This document shows, piece by piece, positions 52,921-60,836 of a DNA stretch of 64,000 bases; within the stretch, counting starts at the first letter, position 1, and every line of letters begins with the position of its first letter. The translations under genes and the position numbers were made by a program. Source of the stretch: Paenibacillus sp. SY21-1 (lineage in GTDB: Bacteria; Bacillota; Bacilli; Paenibacillales; Paenibacillaceae); NCBI RefSeq assembly GCF_005222705.1, contig NZ_STGF01000002.1, positions 310,001 through 374,000 on the forward strand, given 5' to 3'. A model generated the notes under the pieces. That model had not been told where the DNA came from, searched no databases, and worked only from the letters and a program-made list of their open reading frames with translations.

Positions 52921-53383
52921 GAATCCCTTGGCTACATCCACTCACACTACGGGTTCCATAATAACCCCATACAGTTATTTTATTTGCCGATACTCCTCCT
53001 ACGATGGTTCCAACCTCCTGGCTTCGCTTGTGAAGCGGGGTCCATTGCCCCTACCAGCTTAAACATAGTCATTGGGGGAATAGGAGAACAGTTTTACTGA
53101 AGGGTAATTTCCCCAAAAGAGCCTTCGTTCTCCCGGCTACCGCCATCTTAAAGTACCTGCAATAATAGGATAACCAAAAGTTTCTGGCTGACCTAATAAT
53201 ATGAAGAGCCAAGAATCAGCACGACTGTTATAGTCGTATATTGCTGCTTTAGGCTCTCTGCGGTCAACAATAAAAGACTTTCACCAATAATCTGCCGACA
53301 ACTGCTCCGAAACGCCCCTGTATTACCCATCCAAACAGGTCTGTAACTTAATAATGAATTAAAGTTTCCTATTCTGTTATGGC

Positions 53384-53452
53384 GGAGCCTAGGGGGATAT
53401 GACTCGCATTCGCTCGTCAATCCATCATGGGATGTCCGAATCTCTGATCAAA
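53384..53452 (+). repeat. Degenerate intergenic repeat, copy B, headed by a copy of the tRNA-Ala 3' end
   Basis: Bases 53384-53398 (GGAGCCTAGGGGGAT) repeat tRNA-Ala positions 53637-53651 exactly, in the same orientation. Bases 53426-53452 match copy A (45856-45882) at 25 of 27 positions. The open frame through it (53399-53662) continues into the tRNA and is not a gene. Confidence 0.65.
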
Positions 53453-53569
53453 TGGCTGACGAAGCAAACTCGAAGAGGACTTTTAGCGGTAGATTCAGAC
53501 GCCGTGCTCCTCCATGAAGCGAATTCAATGAAGTCTAATCATTCACTCCGTCCGCGCGGACTGAACCCC

Positions 53570-53659
53570 GGGGTTCGCCCCCTAGCACTCCATACGAAAA
53601 ACGCCATCACGTATTGTGATGGCGTTTCATTCGTATGGAGCCTAGGGGGATCGAACCCC
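53570..53659. repeat. Large palindrome formed with the tRNA-Ala 3' end
   Basis: The left arm 53570-53610 and right arm 53616-53659 are inverted copies around GTATT. The outer 28 bases of the left arm repeat the tRNA T-arm and acceptor 3' strand in inverse orientation with a 2-base deletion and one small change; the inner 12 bases are the terminator stem. The right arm thus includes the end of the tRNA gene. Confidence 0.8.
53597..53627 (-). terminator. Rho-independent terminator of tRNA-Ala
   Basis: On the minus strand AAACGCCATCAC pairs with GTGATGGCGTTT around AATAC and runs into TTTTTCG, starting 8 bases after the tRNA end. It is the core of the larger palindrome. Confidence 0.88.
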
Positions 53660-53708
53660 TGACCTCATCGCTGCCAGCGATGCGCTCTCCCAGCTGAGCT
53701 AAGGCCCC
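53636..53708 (-). tRNA. tRNA-Ala (anticodon GGC)
   Basis: A complete 73-base cloverleaf: acceptor GGGGCCT/AGGCTCC with the alanine-identity G3-U70 pair, D-arm GCTC/GAGC, anticodon stem CATCG/CGATG with loop CTGGCAG (anticodon GGC), T-arm AGGGG/CCCCT with loop TTCGATC. No CCA is encoded; it must be added. It has its own promoter and terminator. Confidence 0.97.
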
Positions 53709-53731
53709 GTAATAATATGGCGACAAGATAG

Positions 53732-53761
53732 ATAATATCACGGGAGCGATGGGGTTGTCAA
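53732..53761 (-). promoter_or_regulatory. Promoter of tRNA-Ala
   Basis: On the minus strand -35 TTGACA (53756-53761) and -10 TATTAT (53732-53737), spacer 18 bases. The start would be near 53725, about 17 bases before the mature tRNA 5' end. Confidence 0.8.
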
Positions 53762-53804
53762 CCATATAATTTCACCTGGTTGTGCCGCCGCTCCCGTGAC
53801 TCGA

Positions 53805-54293
53805 TTATTTGCCTTTGGCGCTATCGTCGAGCTCTGAAGGCGTTTTGGAGAGCAAGCTGCTCAGCTCCTTCATGAACATATCGATGTCTTTGAACTGGCG
53901 GTATACGGATGCAAAGCGGACGTAAGCAACCTCGTCGACAGGATACAGCTCCTTCATGACGAGCCCGCCGATTTCACTGCTGTCGATCTCCGCGTGTGCC
54001 GTGGTGCGCAGCTCCTTTTCGACCTCGGATACGATCACTTCCAGACGTTCAACGGGAACCGGACGCTTCTCGCAGGCGCGAATAAGACCGCGCAGAATTT
54101 TGTCGCGGCTGAATTCCTCGCGGCTGCCATCCTTTTTGATGACGATAAGCGGAGTCTCCTCGATCATCTCAAACGTAGTAAAGCGCCGGCTGCAGCGCTC
54201 GCATTCGCGGCGGCGGCGAATCGATTTGTTTTCGTTGGCAGGCCGCGAGTCAAGCACCTTCGTTCCGGAATAGTCGCAATATGGACATTTCAT
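53805..54293 (-). CDS. nrdR: Transcriptional repressor NrdR
   Basis: A 162-residue protein: N-terminal zinc ribbon with CPYC near residue 3 and CxxC near 31-34 ([10 protein letters not shown]), then an ATP-cone domain ([20 protein letters not shown]). Length and layout are those of NrdR, which senses ATP/dATP and represses ribonucleotide reductase genes by binding NrdR boxes. The ATG at 54293 has AAAGGAGGT upstream; the open frame nine codons longer is not used. An inverted repeat (TCACGGGAGCG, 53738-53748, and CGCTCCCGTGA, 53791-53801) lies beyond its end. Confidence 0.97.
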   Translation of the reverse strand: MKCPYCDYSGTKVLDSRPANENKSIRRRRECERCSRRFTTFEMIEETPLIVIKKDGSREEFSRDKILRGLIRACEKRPVPVERLEVIVSEVEKELRTTAHAEIDSSEIGGLVMKELYPVDEVAYVRFASVYRQFKDIDMFMKELSSLLSKTPSELDDSAKGK

Positions 54294-54459
54294 GCTGATT
54301 TTGACCTCCTTTCGTTCCATTTAAATAAAGGCTATGTTTAATGCCGAGATACGCTTAGCTTTTTGCATGAAGCACATGCCTTGCCGTCAACCGGCGATTT
54401 CATGCCGTTCGCGGCTTTCGGTTGAAGGACAAATAAATTTCAAATTTCCAGCGAATCCC

Positions 54460-54490
54460 TGTAATGAACTTTGGAATATTGCACATAATA
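54460..54490 (+). promoter_or_regulatory. Probable sigma-G (or sigma-F) promoter of the SASP gene
   Basis: -10 CATAATA (54484-54490) fits the forespore consensus CATnnTA. A -35-like TGTAAT (54460-54465) lies 18 bases upstream. Alpha/beta SASP genes are classical sigma-G targets, so forespore expression is expected. Confidence 0.6.
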
Positions 54491-54520
54491 CGTTTACCAA
54501 CCGCAAGGAGGTGAACACAT

Positions 54521-54739
54521 ATGAGCGCATCCCGCAGCAGCAACCAACTAGTGGTACCGCAAGCGACAGCAGCACTTGACCAAATGAAATATGAAGTGGC
54601 TCAAGAGCTGGGCATTGCGATCCCGCAAGACGGATACTACGGCAACATGGCTACGAAAGACGCAGGCTCGATCGGTGGATACATCACTCGTCGCCTGGTA
54701 CAAATTGCCGAGCAATCCCTTGCCGGTCAATTCAAATAA
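54521..54739 (+). CDS. sspA-like: Alpha/beta-type small acid-soluble spore protein
   Basis: A 72-residue protein with the family signatures: the N-terminal germination-protease site region (KYEVAQELGI, cleaved after the Glu) and the C-terminal DNA-binding helix (GSIGGYITRRLVQIAEQSLAG, blocks GSIGGYITRRLV and IAEQSLAG). It coats DNA in the dormant spore and protects it from UV and heat. AAGGAGGTG precedes the ATG, with a forespore-type promoter upstream and a strong terminator downstream. Its presence shows that the organism sporulates. Confidence 0.97.
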   Translation: MSASRSSNQLVVPQATAALDQMKYEVAQELGIAIPQDGYYGNMATKDAGSIGGYITRRLVQIAEQSLAGQFK

Positions 54740-54766
54740 TGCTTTAATCTGTGATCTATGAATGAA

Positions 54767-54819
54767 CGAAAGCTTTGGCAAGGCCTGCCCCGAAGCGGCA
54801 GGCCGCCAAGGCTTCGTTT
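54767..54819. terminator. Terminator between the SASP gene and the convergent lytic transglycosylase gene
   Basis: A long hairpin: GGCCTGCC/GGCAGGCC around CCGAAGC, extended by TTGGC/GCCAA and CGAA...TTCG. It is followed by TTTA on the plus strand. It probably serves both converging genes. Confidence 0.8.
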
Positions 54820-54848
54820 ATGTACCAGCATGATTCGACTATTTGCCT

Positions 54849-55415
54849 TTAGAAATCCGGGTAAATATCCTTGTATTTATGATAATAATAAATGACCCGT
54901 TGTACATAATGCCTCGTCTCGCCGAAAGGTATATCCTTGACCTCGTCCAGCTTGCCATTCCACGTCCCCGAATCCAGCCACTTGCGGACGTTGCCTGGTC
55001 CCGCATTGTATGCTGCAACCGCCGCCACATTGTTATGGTCGAATTGCTCAATCAATGAATTCAAGTACCATGAACCGATCTGAATGCTGACATCCGCGCG
55101 GTTTCTTAGCAAATCCTCCGACACATTCTCAAAGCCCGCCTTCTGAACGACCCAGTCGGCCGTATCCGGCATAATCTGCATCAAGCCAAGCGCACCCTTG
55201 CGCGATTCCCGTCCTGTTTGATAATTCGATTCACTGCGGATAACGGCGGCTACCAAATGCGGCTCCAGATTATAGCTTGCAGCGCTGGCCCGAATGTCCT
55301 CCTTGTAATAAACCGGATACATCCACGACGCAAGCCAGTCCGATTTCAGAAAAAGCAGTCCCAAAAGCGACAGCAGCAGCACAAGCAGCACTCTTTTTTT
55401 GAGCAGCACCCTCAT
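54849..55415 (-). CDS. Lytic transglycosylase (SLT domain), membrane-anchored
   Basis: A 188-residue protein with an N-terminal signal anchor (residues 8-24) and an Slt/GEWL domain: catalytic Glu in IRSESNYQTG, the GALGLMQIMPDTA motif and the AAYNAGPGNVRKWL motif. It cleaves peptidoglycan with formation of 1,6-anhydromuramic ends, outside the membrane. It overlaps coaE by 4 bases and is the last gene of the polA-mutM-ytaF-coaE group. A SASP gene follows on the opposite strand. Confidence 0.93.
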   Translation of the reverse strand: MRVLLKKRVLLVLLLSLLGLLFLKSDWLASWMYPVYYKEDIRASAASYNLEPHLVAAVIRSESNYQTGRESRKGALGLMQIMPDTADWVVQKAGFENVSEDLLRNRADVSIQIGSWYLNSLIEQFDHNNVAAVAAYNAGPGNVRKWLDSGTWNGKLDEVKDIPFGETRHYVQRVIYYYHKYKDIYPDF

Positions 55416-56017
55416 GACAAGCCCCGTCTTTCCCAGAAGGCATCGATCTGCCGTTCCGACTGCTCCAGTGTGCCGCTATTGTCGATAACCCAATCTGCAA
55501 GGCGCCGTTTTTCCTCGATATCCATCTGCAATAAAATGCGTCTTCTTGCTTCTTCCTCGCCAAATGCATTCCGCTTCATCAGCCGTTCAAGCTGTATTGC
55601 CGCAGGCACGTAGGCGACCATAATGCCCTCGTACAAATGCTGCTGCTTCGTTTCATATAAAAGCGGAATATCCGCTACGACAAGTCCAGTCGGACGTTCT
55701 GCCGCATATTCCCGAATGCGCGATTGCATTCGCTCGCGAATGGCCGGATGCGTAATTCCCTCCAGCAGGGTAAGCTTGTCCTTATCTGCGAACACAATCG
55801 CGCCCAACGCCTTACGATCGAGCGAACCTGCCTCGTCAAGCACAGCTTGTCCAAAAGCAGAGACGATCGCCGCCAGCGCCGGCTCGCCAGGCTGAACGAC
55901 CTCTCTTGCTACCTGATCAGCATCGACCAGCAGCGCTCCGCGCTTGACGAGCAGCCCCGCAATGGTGCTTTTGCCGCTGGCTATGCCGCCGGTTAATCCG
56001 ATGATCATCTGCTTCAC
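55412..56017 (-). CDS. coaE: Dephospho-CoA kinase
   Basis: A 201-residue kinase: P-loop GLTGGIASGKST at 7-18, the DADQVAREV motif, and IPLLYETKQ in the lid region, all typical of CoaE. It catalyses the last step of coenzyme A synthesis (ATP plus dephospho-CoA). It lies 6 bases after ytaF and overlaps the transglycosylase gene, as part of the conserved polA-mutM-ytaF-coaE group known from Bacillus. Confidence 0.97.
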   Translation of the reverse strand: MKQMIIGLTGGIASGKSTIAGLLVKRGALLVDADQVAREVVQPGEPALAAIVSAFGQAVLDEAGSLDRKALGAIVFADKDKLTLLEGITHPAIRERMQSRIREYAAERPTGLVVADIPLLYETKQQHLYEGIMVAYVPAAIQLERLMKRNAFGEEEARRRILLQMDIEEKRRLADWVIDNSGTLEQSERQIDAFWERRGLS

Positions 56018-56023
56018 CTCAAG

Positions 56024-56869
56024 TTATAACAGCTTCATAATGCCCATTACGATTAATAATATGCCCGGCAAAAAAGATAATGCCTGCATTCCCCGCCAAG
56101 CGGAGAAACGGAAGCCAAATCTCATTCCCGCCATCAGGAACATAGCGCTGGCAAGCGCAATAACAAGCGAGGTGAGAAGGGCAGGCAACCCGAGCAGCGC
56201 AGCGCCAAGTCCCGCTCCAAATGCGTCCAGCGACAATGCCGCGCCTAGCATAACCGCCTCCGAGGCGGAGATGACGCCAGATTTGTCAACGTCTGCCGTT
56301 TGCGGCGCGCGCAATATCTGGATTACAAGCCCCAGACGCTTTAGTTCCACCATGACGACCAAAGCTGCCGCAGAAAGCTCCGCTACCCCGGCTTTGCCAA
56401 GCTCCCCTGCGTGAAGCTCGCCTGCAGACGATGACCCTGTTTGCTTGCGCGAAGCTATGCCGCCTATTCCGGCTCGTTCTCCGGCCGCCTTGCTATCTTC
56501 TCCCGGCTGTGCCGCCGTCTTTTCGACCGACAATTCCGCACGAACCGCCTCAGTTCTGGCGTCCTTGCCCGCTTCCTCCTGCGGCTCATCGTCCTTGCGG
56601 CCCTTCTTGAGCTGGAGCAACGCCCATACTCCAATCAGCATCAGCACGCACGCCCCGATCAGACGCGATACAAATTCGGACAGAAACATGGTGAGCAAGC
56701 TTCCCGCTTGCATCGATACAAAGATTACCAGCCCCGAGCAGCAAGCGATAATAAAGACGGACAGCAGCGGAATGCGAATACGCCTCAATCCATAAGTTAC
56801 CCCTACGCCAAATCCGTCAACACTGACAGCGAACGCAAGCACCAGCAGCGAAGCAACATGCGCCAACAA
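56024..56869 (-). CDS. ytaF: YtaF-family sporulation membrane protein (MntP-like fold) with a long inserted loop
   Basis: A 281-residue membrane protein: helices in the N-terminal part (residues about 5-95, including SVDGFGVGVTYGLR) and again at about 175-280 (LSLDAFGAGLGAALLG). The two DxFG motifs are the internal-repeat signature shared with MntP manganese exporters. Between the halves sits a charged, low-complexity loop of about 75-80 residues (KKGRKDDEPQEEAGK...), making it longer than the roughly 210 residues of B. subtilis YtaF. Position between mutM and coaE supports the name. Transport activity is not established. Confidence 0.88.
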   Translation of the reverse strand: MLAHVASLLVLAFAVSVDGFGVGVTYGLRRIRIPLLSVFIIACCSGLVIFVSMQAGSLLTMFLSEFVSRLIGACVLMLIGVWALLQLKKGRKDDEPQEEAGKDARTEAVRAELSVEKTAAQPGEDSKAAGERAGIGGIASRKQTGSSSAGELHAGELGKAGVAELSAAALVVMVELKRLGLVIQILRAPQTADVDKSGVISASEAVMLGAALSLDAFGAGLGAALLGLPALLTSLVIALASAMFLMAGMRFGFRFSAWRGMQALSFLPGILLIVMGIMKLL

Positions 56870-57071
56870 TCGCGGAACCCTCCCTGCATAGCGACGATAC
56901 TCATTGCCGAGTAGTCATACGCCTATTGGTCGTAACAAGACCATCATATGCAGGGGGCTTCCCTCTGTGCATAACGCGCCGCAAATGCGAGGCATCCAGT
57001 TGGAGCGGTAGTCGTCAAAAAAAACAGTGCAAAACTAAACCGCAGCGAGAGCATCGCATGCCGCGAGCAGC

Positions 57072-57941
57072 TTATTGCGCGTTTGCCGCTTCGGAGACTG
57101 CCGCAGCCGCCTGCTTGTTCGGCTGGCATTTCAGGCAAATATGCGTGCCTCTGCCGCCGACGACGTATTTATGAATCGGTCTGCTGCAGCTAGGGCAGGG
57201 CTCGTCTTTTCTGCCGTAGACTAACAGCTGATGCTGGAACATGCCCATTTCTCCCTGACCGTTCACATACGATTTGATCGACGAGCCCCCCGCCTCCACC
57301 GCAAGAGCAAGCGTAGAGCGGATCGCCTCATGCAGCCTCTTCCATTCCGCAGGCTTGAGCGTATCCGGCGTCCGCTCGGGATGAATCCGTGCCTGAAACA
57401 ACGCTTCATCGACGTAGATATTGCCCAAACCGACGATATGCTCCTGGTTAAGCAGCAGCGGCTTGATTTTGGTGGAGCGCTTGGCCAGCTTGCCGCGCAT
57501 CGCTTCAACTGTAAACGCCGGCTCAAGCGGCTCAATGCCCAGCTTATTAAGCGGAGGCAGCAGCAGCTCCTGGCCTGCTTCAAAAATATGCATCGTCCCA
57601 AACTGTCGTACATCCTTGTATCTTAAATCCGTTCCGTCATCAAAATGAAAAATGACATGGGTATGCAGCTCAATCGGTTCATCCGCGAGAAACACCCCGT
57701 ATCTCCCCTCCATCCGCAGATGGGATACGAGCACGAGTCCGTCAAGCACAATGCGCAGAAACTTCCCGCGCCGCTCCACCGTCTGGATCGTATGTCCCGC
57801 AAGCGCGGCGGCGAATACCTCGGGCTCGACGGGACGCTGTATAATACGCGGCAGCCTGACGGTTACCGACTGGATTCGTTTTCCTGCAACTAGCTCGTTA
57901 AGCGTTCTTCTGACCGTTTCAACCTCTGGCAATTCAGGCAT
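57072..57941 (-). CDS. mutM: Formamidopyrimidine-DNA glycosylase
   Basis: A 289-residue base-excision repair enzyme. The mature N-terminus PELPEVE supplies the catalytic Pro and Glu; the helix-two-turn-helix region (VGLGNIYVDEALF) and the C-terminal zinc finger (CPSCSRPI...CLKCQ) are intact. It removes 8-oxoguanine and formamidopyrimidines and nicks the strand. It lies 58 bases after polA and before ytaF, as in Bacillus. A slightly extended Ala-rich C-terminus follows the zinc finger. Confidence 0.97.
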   Translation of the reverse strand: MPELPEVETVRRTLNELVAGKRIQSVTVRLPRIIQRPVEPEVFAAALAGHTIQTVERRGKFLRIVLDGLVLVSHLRMEGRYGVFLADEPIELHTHVIFHFDDGTDLRYKDVRQFGTMHIFEAGQELLLPPLNKLGIEPLEPAFTVEAMRGKLAKRSTKIKPLLLNQEHIVGLGNIYVDEALFQARIHPERTPDTLKPAEWKRLHEAIRSTLALAVEAGGSSIKSYVNGQGEMGMFQHQLLVYGRKDEPCPSCSRPIHKYVVGGRGTHICLKCQPNKQAAAAVSEAANAQ

Positions 57942-57999
57942 TTCTCCTCACCTCTCCCATCATTATAAGGAAAAATACGCCCCAAGTCACTTGCGGATC

Positions 58000-60678
58000 T
58001 TATTTCGCTTCATACCAATTCGAGCCAAAGCTTACGTCCGCCTTCAACGGCACATCCAGCTTGATGGCATTTTCCATTACCCGCGGAACCAGTTCCTTCA
58101 TAAGCTCCAGCTCGTCCTGCGGAACCTCGAATACGAGCTCGTCATGAACCTGCAGCAGCATGCGGCTGTTCAGTCGGCGCTCTTTGAGCTCAGCGGACAT
58201 CTGCACCATCGCGAGCTTGATGATGTCGGCGGCTGTGCCCTGGATAGGCGTATTCATCGCCGTCCGTTCGGCAAACGAACGCAAATTAAAATTCGAGGCG
58301 TTAATATCGTTCAAATAACGGCGTCGATCCAGCAGCGTCGTCACATACCCGTCGCGGCGCGCATCCTGCTTGATCTCGTCCATAAAACGTTGAACGCCCT
58401 TGAACACGGACAAATACTGCTCGATAAAAGCGCCTGCCTCGTTTACGGCAATTTTAAGGTTTTGCGACAAGCCAAAGCTGCTGATTCCGTATACAATGCC
58501 GAAATTGACCGCCTTCGCCTGTCTGCGCATATTCGCGTCCACCTGATCCGCCGATACGCCGAACACATCCATCGCCGTTTTGGTATGAATATCCATATCC
58601 TGAATGAACGCTTCCTTAAGATTCTCGTCTCCCGATATATGCGCCAGAACGCGAAGCTCGATCTGCGAATAGTCCGCAGCGAGAATATGCCAGCCGGGCT
58701 CCGAAGGAACAAACGCCTTGCGTATCTGGCGTCCCTCCTCCATCCGGATCGGGATGTTCTGCAAATTCGGAAATTGGCTGCTCAGCCTGCCCGTAGCGGC
58801 AATCGTCTGCCGGTAGTACGTATGGATTTTGCCCGTCTGCTCGCGGACCTCCTTCAGCAGGCCCTCGACATAGGTCGACTGCAGCTTCGCCAGCTGGCGA
58901 TAATGGAGAATCAGCGGAATAATCTCATGGTATTTGGCCAAATCCTCCAGCACTTCCGCATCGGTGGAATAGCCCGTTTTCGTTTTTTTGTAGGCCGGCA
59001 AGCCCAGCTTCTCGAACAATACCTCGCCAAGCTGCTTGGGAGAGCCGATATTGAACTCCACGCCCGCCAGTCGGTAAATGTCCGCAACGATTCCCGTCAG
59101 CTGACGCTCCAGATCCGCGCCTAACGCATACAACGCATCCTTCTCCACCTTGATGCCGAAATGCTCCATTCCTGCAAGAATACGCGACAACGGCAGCTCC
59201 AGCTCAAAATACAGCTTGCTCATCGCCGTCTGCTCCAGCTCCTCGGTAAGCAGCGGCACGAGCCTGCGCACAGCCTCAGCTTTTAGCGCCAAATGGCGGT
59301 GCAGCGCTTCCTGCTCTGGCAGCTTAAACTTGGCGCCTTTGCCATAGACGGCGTCATCCGCGGGGAGCGCGGGCAACCCCCGCTTGTCGTTGATCAAGCT
59401 CAACGTCTGTCCCGTATCCGTCGGGTCCAGCAAATAAGCGGCGAGCTGTACGTCGAACGCTTGGCCTTCCAGCCGGATGCCCCGCCAGCGCAAGGCCAGC
59501 TCGGCCTTGTGCAGGTCAAAGCCGCGCTTCGGCTTGTCCGCCTGCTCCAGCCATGCGCGAAGCTTCTCCGCGAAAGGCTGCTCAAGCGCTTCGATCGACA
59601 GCGAATACACGGCTTCGCCGGTTGCGACGGATAATCCCACGAGCTCGGCGTGATGCGGATTCTCTCCGATCGCTTCTATATATAAGCCAGCATCGTCCCC
59701 GGCAGCAAGCGTCTCCATCAGCTCATCCAGCAGCTTCGCGTCGGAAGCCGTCTGGATCGTGCGAATATCGAGCGTTGCGGCCGACGCTTCGGCTGCGGCC
59801 TCCGCTTCCTCCGCATTCGCGCCGAGACCTAATCGTTCCGTCAGCGACTTGAACTCGAGACGGCGGAACGCCTCCGCCAGCTCGGCTTCCTTGTAGCCGT
59901 TGTAGCGGAGCGATTCCTCATCGGCCTCCATCGGTACCTCGCGATAAATGGTCGCCAGCTTTTTGCTCATTAGCGCATTGTCGCGGTTATTCTCAATATT
60001 CTCCTTCTGCTTGCCCTTCAGCTTGTCCAACCCGTCCAATACGCCCTCCACCGAGCCGAACTCGTGAAGCAGCTTGAGCGCCGTTTTTTCGCCGATGCCG
60101 GGCACCCCGGGAATGTTGTCGGATGCGTCGCCCATCAAGCCTTTGAGGTCGATAATTTGCAGTGGCTTCAGACCGTATTTCTCCTGAATGGTCTCCGGCG
60201 TGTACAAATCCACCTCGCTTACGCCCTTGCGCGTTAGCGCAACCGCAACATGCTCGGACGCGAGCTGCAGCAAATCCTTGTCCCCGGAAACAACGATGAC
60301 GGGAACCGCTTTATCATCGGCCTTGCGGGTTAGCGTACCGATAATATCGTCAGCCTCGTAGCCGGAAATTTCGTATTGGGCGATGCCAAAAGCCTTCAGC
60401 GTTTCCTTCAGCACGGGGAATTGCTCGGACAGCTCAGGCGGCGTTTTTTGCCTGCCGCCTTTATAGTCGGCGTATCCCTCGTGGCGAAACGTTATTTTAC
60501 CCGCGTCAAACGCAACGAGCATATGAGTAGGCTGCTCCTGTTCAATCAGCTTAAGCAGCATCGTAGTAAAGCCATATATCGCATTTGTGTGCTGTCCGGC
60601 CGAGTTGGTGAGCGGCGGCATAGCATAAAAAGCCCGATAAGCAATACTGTTACCGTCAATGAGCATCCATTTTTCCAC
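58000..60678 (-). CDS. polA: DNA polymerase I
   Basis: An 892-residue enzyme: 5'-3' exonuclease domain at about 1-290 (MLIDGNSIAYRAFYAM, GDKDLLQL, a helix-hairpin-helix GVPGIGEKTA), a degenerate 3'-5' exonuclease domain at about 300-480, and the polymerase domain with motif A (AADYSQIELRVLAH), motif B (RRQAKAVNFGIVYG) and motif C (LLQVHDELVFE). The proofreading DxE residues are missing (GLYIEAIGEN), as in the Bacillus stearothermophilus enzyme. It functions in repair and Okazaki fragment processing. First gene of the polA-mutM-ytaF-coaE group. Confidence 0.98.
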   Translation of the reverse strand: MEKWMLIDGNSIAYRAFYAMPPLTNSAGQHTNAIYGFTTMLLKLIEQEQPTHMLVAFDAGKITFRHEGYADYKGGRQKTPPELSEQFPVLKETLKAFGIAQYEISGYEADDIIGTLTRKADDKAVPVIVVSGDKDLLQLASEHVAVALTRKGVSEVDLYTPETIQEKYGLKPLQIIDLKGLMGDASDNIPGVPGIGEKTALKLLHEFGSVEGVLDGLDKLKGKQKENIENNRDNALMSKKLATIYREVPMEADEESLRYNGYKEAELAEAFRRLEFKSLTERLGLGANAEEAEAAAEASAATLDIRTIQTASDAKLLDELMETLAAGDDAGLYIEAIGENPHHAELVGLSVATGEAVYSLSIEALEQPFAEKLRAWLEQADKPKRGFDLHKAELALRWRGIRLEGQAFDVQLAAYLLDPTDTGQTLSLINDKRGLPALPADDAVYGKGAKFKLPEQEALHRHLALKAEAVRRLVPLLTEELEQTAMSKLYFELELPLSRILAGMEHFGIKVEKDALYALGADLERQLTGIVADIYRLAGVEFNIGSPKQLGEVLFEKLGLPAYKKTKTGYSTDAEVLEDLAKYHEIIPLILHYRQLAKLQSTYVEGLLKEVREQTGKIHTYYRQTIAATGRLSSQFPNLQNIPIRMEEGRQIRKAFVPSEPGWHILAADYSQIELRVLAHISGDENLKEAFIQDMDIHTKTAMDVFGVSADQVDANMRRQAKAVNFGIVYGISSFGLSQNLKIAVNEAGAFIEQYLSVFKGVQRFMDEIKQDARRDGYVTTLLDRRRYLNDINASNFNLRSFAERTAMNTPIQGTAADIIKLAMVQMSAELKERRLNSRMLLQVHDELVFEVPQDELELMKELVPRVMENAIKLDVPLKADVSFGSNWYEAK

Positions 60679-60726
60679 TTCGATTCAGCACCCTCTTTTA
60701 TGTAGCGTCTTAGCCTTCATTATACC

Positions 60727-60768
60727 ACAAAAGAGGCCTTCCCTAAGCATTGGATGCCGAGGAAGGCC
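60727..60768 (-). terminator. Terminator after the EAL gene
   Basis: On the minus strand GGCCTTCC...GGAAGGCC with an 18-base loop is followed by TCTTTTGT. It separates the EAL/GGDEF pair from polA. A further T8 tract at about 60809-60816 with weak pairing in front may assist. Confidence 0.7.
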
Positions 60769-60836
60769 GGTTTGCAGACGATGTGAGCCATAGAGCCTTG
60801 CTTTGAAAAAAAAGCGCTCGCCACGCCAAAGTCCGT

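Larger units (their letters stand above)
52669..53635. other. Nearly 1 kb of apparently decayed DNA before tRNA-Ala
   Basis: No intact gene. It holds a Cys/His-rich protein remnant (52770-52920, minus), repeat copy B headed by a 15-base copy of the tRNA-Ala 3' end (53384-53452), and the left arm of a large palindrome (53570-53610) that mirrors the tRNA end. The composition and stop-rich frames suggest the residue of an inserted element or a deleted gene block. Confidence 0.6.

Noticed and set aside
53399..53662. Open plus-strand frame of 87 codons before tRNA-Ala
   Set aside because: It runs through the repeat, the palindrome and into the tRNA gene on the opposite strand; no ribosome site, not a protein gene.
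57652..59124. Open plus-strand frame of 490 codons antisense to mutM and polA
   Set aside because: It is the mirror of two well-supported genes, has no ribosome site or recognisable domain, and its composition (His/Arg/Leu-rich) is what antisense reading of such genes gives.
60801..60830. Run of eight Ts (minus strand) just past the EAL gene as an independent terminator
   Set aside because: The stem in front of it is very short and imperfect; the better hairpin is at 60727-60768.
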